Made by a program: the position numbers and the translations under genes
NCBI RefSeq assembly: GCF_900110735.1
Contig: NZ_FOET01000010.1
Coordinates: 148,383-212,382 of the forward strand
Source of the DNA: Streptomyces radiopugnans
GTDB taxonomy: Bacteria > Actinomycetota > Actinomycetes > Streptomycetales > Streptomycetaceae
Direction of reading: 5' to 3'
DNA: 64,000 nt
The notes under the pieces: model-generated
What the model was told of the DNA's origin: nothing
Database searches by the model: none
Seen by the model: only the letters and a program-made list of their open reading frames with translations
Part shown: positions 59,148-64,000 of the stretch, piece by piece
Numbering within the stretch: position 1 is the first letter of the stretch
How the letters are laid out: each line of letters begins with the position of its first letter

Positions 59148-60320
59148 ATGCTGGACGAGACCCTGCTCGACGCCCCCGACGCCCTGGCCGGAGCCGACAC
59201 CCGCGGCCTGCTGCGCGGAGCCGCCGCCTCCGGCGCCCGCGCCCGTACGGCCCTGCGGCACGCCACCGAGGCGGGACTGACCGAACTGCGTCCCGACGGC
59301 CGCCCCCGCACCATCCTCGTCGCGGGCACCGGACCGGCCGTCTCCTGCGTCGCCGACCTCCTCGCGGCCTTCGGCAACGGGGCCGTCCCCGTCATGCTGC
59401 TCCACCCCGCGGGCTCCCTCCCCGACCCCGGCGCGCTGCGCTGGACGCTGCCGGGCTGGGCCGGCCCGCTGGACCTGCTGCTGCTCGCCACCCCGGACGG
59501 CCACGAGGGCGGCCTGACCGCGCTCGCCGAGCAGGCGTACCGCCGGGGCTGCACCGTCGTCTCCGTCAGCCCCGCCCCCGCCCCGCTGGCCGAGGCGACC
59601 ATCCAGGCCCGCGGCCTGGCCGTACCGCTGGCCGAGGCACCCGGGGAGCACTACGAGGGCCCCGACCCGCGCGACGCCTACGAGCGGCAGACCCCGGCCC
59701 CGCCCGCCGCCCCCGGCGTCCTGTGGGCGCTGCTCACCCCGCTCCTCGCCCTGGCCGACCGGCTCGGCCTGGCCGCCGCCGGCCCAGAGGAGCTCGCCGC
59801 GCTCGCCGACCGTCTCGACCGGGTCGCCGAGCGATGCGGCCCCGCCGCCGCCACCTACGGCAACCCCGCCAAGACCCTGGCCGCGGAACTCTCCGACGCG
59901 CTGCCACTGCTGTGGAGCGAGGGCACCATCGCGACCGCCGCCGCCCGCCACTTCGCCACCACCCTCACCTCGCTCGTCGGCCGCCCGGCGCTGGCCGCCC
60001 TCCTGCCGGAGGCGCTCACCACACACGGCGCCCTGCTGACCGGCTCCTTCGCGGGCGCGGAGGACACCGACGACTTCTTCCGGGACAGGGTGGAGGAGCC
60101 CGAGACGATGCGCGCCCGGATCGTCCTGCTGCGCGAGGGCCCCCCGGCGGCCCACTCCGCCGCCGTCGCCGCCCGCGACCTGGCGTACGGGCACGGCACC
60201 CCGGTCAGCGAACTGGAGCCGGCCGAGGGCAGCACCCCCCTGGAGGCCACCGCCGAACTGCTGGCCACCGTGGACTTCGCCGCCGTCTACCTCGCGCTCG
60301 CCGGCGGCGAGCGGCGCTGA
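59148..60320 (+). CDS. SIS-domain protein, phosphoglucose/phosphomannose isomerase-like
   Basis: 390 residues. The SIS half (about 25-165) has ILVAGTGPAVSCVADLLAAF and LDLLLLATPDGHEGGLTALAEQA. The C-terminal half (about 190-390) matches the bifunctional glucose/mannose-6-phosphate isomerase C-terminal region. The usual catalytic SG-S/T cluster is partly replaced (GTGPAVSC; ATPDGHEG rather than SxSG), so isomerase activity is doubtful. ATG 59148 has GGAGAGG upstream. Lies between manB/trm112 and manA, so it plausibly senses or helps mannose-phosphate metabolism. Confidence 0.85.
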   Translation: MLDETLLDAPDALAGADTRGLLRGAAASGARARTALRHATEAGLTELRPDGRPRTILVAGTGPAVSCVADLLAAFGNGAVPVMLLHPAGSLPDPGALRWTLPGWAGPLDLLLLATPDGHEGGLTALAEQAYRRGCTVVSVSPAPAPLAEATIQARGLAVPLAEAPGEHYEGPDPRDAYERQTPAPPAAPGVLWALLTPLLALADRLGLAAAGPEELAALADRLDRVAERCGPAAATYGNPAKTLAAELSDALPLLWSEGTIATAAARHFATTLTSLVGRPALAALLPEALTTHGALLTGSFAGAEDTDDFFRDRVEEPETMRARIVLLREGPPAAHSAAVAARDLAYGHGTPVSELEPAEGSTPLEATAELLATVDFAAVYLALAGGERR

Positions 60321-60328
60321 CAGGGACG

Positions 60329-60367
60329 CCCGGCCCGGGCGCCGGGTTCGCGGGGCGCCGGGCCGGG
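60329..60367 (+). terminator. Hairpin between the SIS gene and manA
   Basis: cccggcccgggcgcc pairs with ggcgccgggccggg with one bulged G around a 10-nt loop, 9 bp after the SIS stop. Confidence 0.5.
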
Positions 60368-60408
60368 GACCTGAGGGCCAAGGCACCCGAGCGCCGGAGC
60401 AGTTCAGA

Positions 60409-60438
60409 GCCGTCAAACGCCGTCAAGCGCCGTCAGAG
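60409..60438. repeat. Three tandem 10-bp units before manA
   Basis: gccgtcaaac, gccgtcaagc and gccgtcagag lie end to end 53 bp upstream of manA; the first seven bases of each are identical. Confidence 0.75.
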
Positions 60439-60490
60439 CCCGGACGACGAGGTCCGGGCCCGGAACAAGGACCCAAGGACACCACCCCGC

Positions 60491-61702
60491 ATGGACCTCC
60501 TCACCAACACCGTGCGCCCCTACGCCTGGGGCTCCACCACCGCCATCCCCGAACTGCTGGGCACCGAGCCCACCGGCGAACCGCAGGCCGAGATGTGGAT
60601 GGGAGCCCATCCCGGCGCACCGTCGCGGATCGACCGCGCGGGAGGCGCGACGTCCCTGTCGGAGGCGATCGCGGCCGACCCCGAGGGCGAGCTGGGCCCG
60701 GCGGTCGTCGAGGCGTTCGGACCGCGGCTGCCGTTCCTGTTCAAGGTGCTGGCGGCCGCCTCCCCGCTCTCCCTCCAGGTGCACCCCGACCTCGTCCAGG
60801 CCAGGGAGGGCTTCGCCGACGAGGAGGAGCGCGGCGTCCCGGCCGATGCCCCGCACCGCAACTACAAGGACGCCAACCACAAGCCCGAACTCATCTGCGC
60901 CCTCACCCCCTTCACCGGCCTGTGCGGCTTCCGCCGCCCCGCCGAGACCGCCGACCTGCTGGAGGCCCTGGACGTCGGCGGCCTCAAGCCCTACGCGGAC
61001 ATCCTGCGCGCCCGGCCCGAGGACGAGGCGCTGGGCGAGGTGCTGACCGCCGTACTCTCCGCGGACCGGGAGGCGATGGCCGAGACCGTCGACGGGGCGG
61101 CCGCGGCGGCACGGCGACTGGCCGCCGGGGAAGGGCCGTACGCCCGGGAGTACGCCGCCTACGCCGGCATCGCCGGCCACTACCCCGGCGATCCGGGCGT
61201 CCTGGCCGCGATGCTGCTCAACGTCGTGCGCCTGGAGCCCGGCGACGCCCTCTACCTCGGCGCCGGCGTCCCGCACGCCTACCTCGGCGGCCTGGGCGTG
61301 GAGCTGATGGCCAACTCCGACAACGTGCTGCGCTGCGGCCTGACCCCCAAGCACGTGGACGTCCCCGAACTGCTGCGCGTCGTCCGCTTCGAGCCGACGG
61401 AGCCGGAGGTGCTGCGGCCGCGCACCACCTCCGGGGGCGAGGATGTGTACGCGGCGCCCGTCGACGAGTTCCGGCTCTCCCGGTACGTTCTGGCACCCGG
61501 CTCCGAGCCGCACGACCTGGACGACCGCACACCGCAGATCCTGCTGTGCACGGACGGGGAGATCACCCTGCGGGAGGTGACCGGAGGCGGCGGAGGCGGC
61601 GAACTCGTCCTCGCCCGGGGCCGGTCGGCCTTCGTACGGGCGGGCGAGCGTGTGGCGGTCTCCGGCAGCGGTACGCTCTTCCGCGCGACCGTGGCCGTAT
61701 GA
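60491..61702 (+). CDS. manA: Mannose-6-phosphate isomerase, class I
   Basis: 403 residues, zinc cupin. Interconverts fructose-6-phosphate and mannose-6-phosphate. Zinc ligands in LQVHPDLVQA, HKPEL and GVPHAYLGG; also PYAWGSTTAIPELLG at the start and GFRRPAE. ATG 60491 has AAGGAC upstream. End of the mannose gene series. Confidence 0.95.
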   Translation: MDLLTNTVRPYAWGSTTAIPELLGTEPTGEPQAEMWMGAHPGAPSRIDRAGGATSLSEAIAADPEGELGPAVVEAFGPRLPFLFKVLAAASPLSLQVHPDLVQAREGFADEEERGVPADAPHRNYKDANHKPELICALTPFTGLCGFRRPAETADLLEALDVGGLKPYADILRARPEDEALGEVLTAVLSADREAMAETVDGAAAAARRLAAGEGPYAREYAAYAGIAGHYPGDPGVLAAMLLNVVRLEPGDALYLGAGVPHAYLGGLGVELMANSDNVLRCGLTPKHVDVPELLRVVRFEPTEPEVLRPRTTSGGEDVYAAPVDEFRLSRYVLAPGSEPHDLDDRTPQILLCTDGEITLREVTGGGGGGELVLARGRSAFVRAGERVAVSGSGTLFRATVAV

Positions 61703-61858
61703 CCGCGGTGTGACCGCACCACCGCACCACACACTGCCGCGCCGCGAGTACCGGTGCCCGGCAGGGGAACGAGCCCCGCACCGGCTCCCTCCCCGGACCC
61801 GGACCCGGACCTCGACCCGGAACAAGCCCTGCCGTCTTCCCAGGAGAGTCAGCCTTCC

Positions 61859-62803
61859 ATGAGCGCATCAGGCGGAACCAAGGCGATCGTCGCGGCGCTG
61901 GCCGCCAACCTGTCCATCGCCGCGGCCAAGTTCGTGGCGTTCGCCTTCAGCGGCTCCTCGTCGATGCTCGCGGAGGGCGTCCACTCCGTCGCCGACTCGG
62001 GCAACCAGGCGCTGCTGCTGCTCGGCCACAAGAAGGCGAAGAAGAAGGCGAGCGAGGAGCACCCCTTCGGATACGGGCGCGAGCGCTACATCTACTCCTT
62101 CCTCGTGGCCATCGTCCTGTTCTCGGTCGGCGGCCTCTTCGCCCTCTACGAGGGCTACGAGAAGATCAGGCACCCGCACGAACTGTCGCACTGGTACTGG
62201 CCGGTGGGAGTCCTGGTCTTCGCGATCATCGCCGAGATCTTCTCCTTCCGCACCGCGATCAGGGAGTCCAACGCGATCCGCGGCACGCAGTCGTGGACGG
62301 CGTTCGTCAGGCGGGCCAAGGCGCCCGAGCTGCCGGTCGTGCTCCTGGAGGACCTCGGCGCCCTGGTCGGCCTCATCCTGGCCCTGGGCGGCGTCGGCCT
62401 GGCGCTCCTGACCGGCGACCCGGTGTGGGACGGCATCGGCACCGTCTGCATCGGTGTGCTGCTCGTCCTCATCGCGATCGTCCTCGCGGTGGAGACCAAG
62501 TCGCTGCTGCTGGGCGAGTCGGCCGGTACGGAGGAGCTCGGGAAGATCCGGGCGGCGATCGTCGACGGTGAGCGGGTCACCCGGATCATCCACATGCGCA
62601 CGCTCCACCTCGGCCCGGAGGAGCTGCTGGTCGCCGCCAAGGTCGCGGTGGAGAGCCACGAGTCGGCGGCCGAGGTGGCCCGGGCGATCGACGAGGCCGA
62701 GCACCGGATCCGCGCGGCGGTTCCGATCGCCCGCGTGATCTACCTGGAGCCGGACATATACCGGGCGGCCGAGACCGAGGAAGCCGCCGCCAAGGCGCTC
62801 TGA
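61859..62803 (+). CDS. Cation diffusion facilitator family transporter
   Basis: 314 residues. Six TM helices within about 8-215. Metal-site residues in TM2: His42 and Asp46 in GVHSVADSGNQ; in TM5: Glu164-Asp165 in VVLLEDLGALVG in place of the classical HxxxD, as in the SLC30A9-like branch. The KKAKKKASEEHPFGYGRERY loop is typical. The cytoplasmic C-terminal domain (about 220-300) is complete. Would export Zn2+, Co2+ or another divalent cation. ATG 61859 has GGAGAG upstream. Confidence 0.9.
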   Translation: MSASGGTKAIVAALAANLSIAAAKFVAFAFSGSSSMLAEGVHSVADSGNQALLLLGHKKAKKKASEEHPFGYGRERYIYSFLVAIVLFSVGGLFALYEGYEKIRHPHELSHWYWPVGVLVFAIIAEIFSFRTAIRESNAIRGTQSWTAFVRRAKAPELPVVLLEDLGALVGLILALGGVGLALLTGDPVWDGIGTVCIGVLLVLIAIVLAVETKSLLLGESAGTEELGKIRAAIVDGERVTRIIHMRTLHLGPEELLVAAKVAVESHESAAEVARAIDEAEHRIRAAVPIARVIYLEPDIYRAAETEEAAAKAL

Positions 62804-62830
62804 GCGGCGGCAGGCGGTACGGCGGCGCGA

Positions 62831-62877
62831 CACGGCGAGCGGCCCGGGACGGACCACGTCCCGGGCCGCTCACCGTG
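62831..62877 (+). terminator. Terminator after the cation efflux gene
   Basis: gagcggcccgggac (62837-62850) pairs perfectly with 62858-62871; an outer cacgg/ccgtg pair extends the stem past one mismatch. Confidence 0.8.
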
Positions 62878-63105
62878 TCACCGGCCGCACCCGCTCCGGT
62901 GACCGGAAACCCGCGGTCCCGCCCGGCGCCCGTGCCCTGTCCCGTCCGGGTGACGCGCCGAACGTGTAGCCTCGGAAAGGCACAGACGTCGCTGCTGATG
63001 GCGGTCGGGCGGCCACACGGGCCGGCCGAGGGAGAGAGGGCCTCCGACGGACTGCGCTGCGGTCAGGGGACACGTACGTTCTCATGGTGCGTACGGTGAC
63101 GACGG

Positions 63106-63130
63106 CACACCACGGCGGACCGCCGGTGTG
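63106..63130 (+). other. Hairpin in the long upstream region of ahcY
   Basis: CACACC (63106-63111) pairs with GGTGTG (63125-63130), and the inner ggcgg/ccgcc can extend it past a 2-nt bulge. It lies about 80 bp upstream of ahcY in a 331-bp region without a gene. A TAGCCT -10-like box near 62970 would make it part of the leader. Confidence 0.35.
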
Positions 63131-63208
63131 TCCGGGTCCCGCGTGCCCGTCCGCTGCCGCAGACCAGCCAGCCATGACACCTCGACCGATTCCGAGGAGC
63201 AGCTTCCG

Positions 63209-64000
63209 ATGACGACGACCGACGCGCCCACCGGCGCATCGACCGACGCGACCGACACTTCGACCGGCACTTCGGCCGGCACCGCACCGGACTTCAAGGT
63301 GGCGGATCTGTCCCTGGCGGCGTTCGGCCGCAAGGAGATCACGCTGGCCGAGCACGAGATGCCCGGGCTGATGGCGATCCGGGAGGAGTACGCCGCCGCC
63401 CGGCCGCTGGCCGGGGCGCGGATCACCGGGTCGCTGCACATGACGGTGCAGACCGCGGTGCTGATCGAGACGCTGGTGGCGCTGGGGGCGCGGGTGCGCT
63501 GGGCCTCGTGCAACATCTTCTCCACCCAGGACCACGCCGCCGCGGCGGTCGCGGTGGGCCCGGACGGCACGCCGGAGGATCCGCGCGGGGTGCCGGTGTT
63601 CGCCTGGAAGGGCGAGAGTCTTCAGGAGTACTGGTGGTGCACCGAGCAGGCGCTGACCTGGCCGGACGCGCCCACCGGCGGGCCGAACATGATTCTGGAC
63701 GACGGCGGGGACGCCACGCTGCTGGTGCACAAGGGCGTGGAGTACGAGAAGGCCGGAGCGGTGCCGGACGTCGCCACGGCCGAGTCCGAGGAGCACGCGG
63801 TGATCCTGGGCCTGCTGGCCCGCACCCTGGCCGAGCGGCCGGGCAAGTGGACGCAGCTGGCGTCGGAGATCCGCGGGGTGACCGAGGAGACCACCACCGG
63901 GGTGCACCGGCTGTACGAGATGCAGCGTGAGGGTGCCCTGCTCTTCCCGGCGATCAACGTCAACGACTCGGTGACCAAGTCGAAGTTCGACAACAAGTAC
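63209..64000 (+). CDS. ahcY: Adenosylhomocysteinase, 5' part
   Basis: The first 264 codons are in the window; the NAD-binding domain lies beyond the right edge. Splits S-adenosylhomocysteine into adenosine and homocysteine. A Thr/Ala/Asp-rich N-terminal extension (about 1-27) precedes the conserved core: FGRKEITLAEHEMPGL, GSLHMTVQTAVLIETL, WASCNIFSTQDHAAAA, ILDDGGDATLL and NVNDSVTKSKFDN. ATG 63209 has GAGGAG with 10-nt spacing. The symbol sahH is also used. Confidence 0.96.
   Translation, partial: MTTTDAPTGASTDATDTSTGTSAGTAPDFKVADLSLAAFGRKEITLAEHEMPGLMAIREEYAAARPLAGARITGSLHMTVQTAVLIETLVALGARVRWASCNIFSTQDHAAAAVAVGPDGTPEDPRGVPVFAWKGESLQEYWWCTEQALTWPDAPTGGPNMILDDGGDATLLVHKGVEYEKAGAVPDVATAESEEHAVILGLLARTLAERPGKWTQLASEIRGVTEETTTGVHRLYEMQREGALLFPAINVNDSVTKSKFDNKY

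Noticed and set aside
62940..63208. SAH riboswitch before ahcY
   Set aside because: The conserved core blocks of that class could not be found in order.

Overview
The window is chromosomal DNA from a high-GC actinobacterium, almost certainly a Streptomyces. The DNA is very GC-rich and third codon positions are nearly always G or C. GTG and TTG starts and 4-bp stop/start overlaps are frequent. It carries whiB (sporulation), a SigB-type partner-switching module like the sigI/arsI/prsI cluster of S. coelicolor, coenzyme F420 genes (fbiA/fbiB) and a c-di-AMP (ydaO-type) riboswitch in front of a resuscitation-promoting-factor-like cell-wall hydrolase. From memory, the gene order follows the S. coelicolor ahcY - manA - manB - whiB - fbiAB - LCP - purEK - sigI - hut - cystathionine beta-synthase segment, in core chromosome. 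I saw no insertion sequence, prophage, CRISPR array, rRNA or tRNA.

Layout. (1) 1-7337: an incomplete membrane/coiled-coil protein, a thiolase, an SGNH hydrolase, cystathionine beta-synthase, an RpiR regulator and a small membrane protein. (2) 7318-14553: histidine catabolism. hutU, an M20 amidohydrolase, hutF and hutI overlap as one operon, and a PLP decarboxylase is transcribed divergently; a palindrome lies inside the shared promoter. (3) 14733-17045: sigma factor, anti-anti-sigma and anti-sigma genes. (4) 17180-25704: a lipoprotein, a peptide transporter, a two-component pair, a GtrA protein, purK-purE and a membrane dipeptidase. (5) 25995-31499: riboswitch and Rpf/LysM/M23 hydrolase, a VOC protein divergent from a CGNR regulator, UDP-glucose dehydrogenase and acyl-CoA dehydrogenase. 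(6) 31755-44239: five LytR-CpsA-Psr (LCP) genes with a thioesterase and a family 2 glycosyltransferase among them, followed by an adenylation-domain remnant and a peptidoglycan amidase. (7) 44374-49362: sugar-1-phosphate nucleotidyltransferase, DNA glycosylase, fbiB/fbiA and cysteine dioxygenase. (8) 50153-64000: whiB, a giant membrane glycosyltransferase with a secreted partner, a degenerate zincin, a DUF3499 protein, manB-trm112-SIS-manA, a cation efflux protein and the 5' part of ahcY.

How the genes fit together. Much of the right-hand two thirds serves the cell envelope. ManA, ManB and the nucleotidyltransferase would make GDP-mannose, and UDP-glucose dehydrogenase would supply a uronic acid donor. 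The two glycosyltransferases could build glycans, and the LCP proteins would ligate glycopolymers to peptidoglycan. The amidase, the Rpf/M23 hydrolase and the dipeptidase turn the wall over. The thiolase and acyl-CoA dehydrogenase, 28 kb apart, share an almost identical 16-bp promoter element in the same orientation, which points to common control of beta-oxidation. Several genes look leaderless: a -10-like hexamer ends 7-9 nt before the start codon.

All calls come from reading the sequence and from knowledge of the families; no database search was run. Starts were chosen by Shine-Dalgarno spacing, overlaps or leaderless promoters and are the least certain part.
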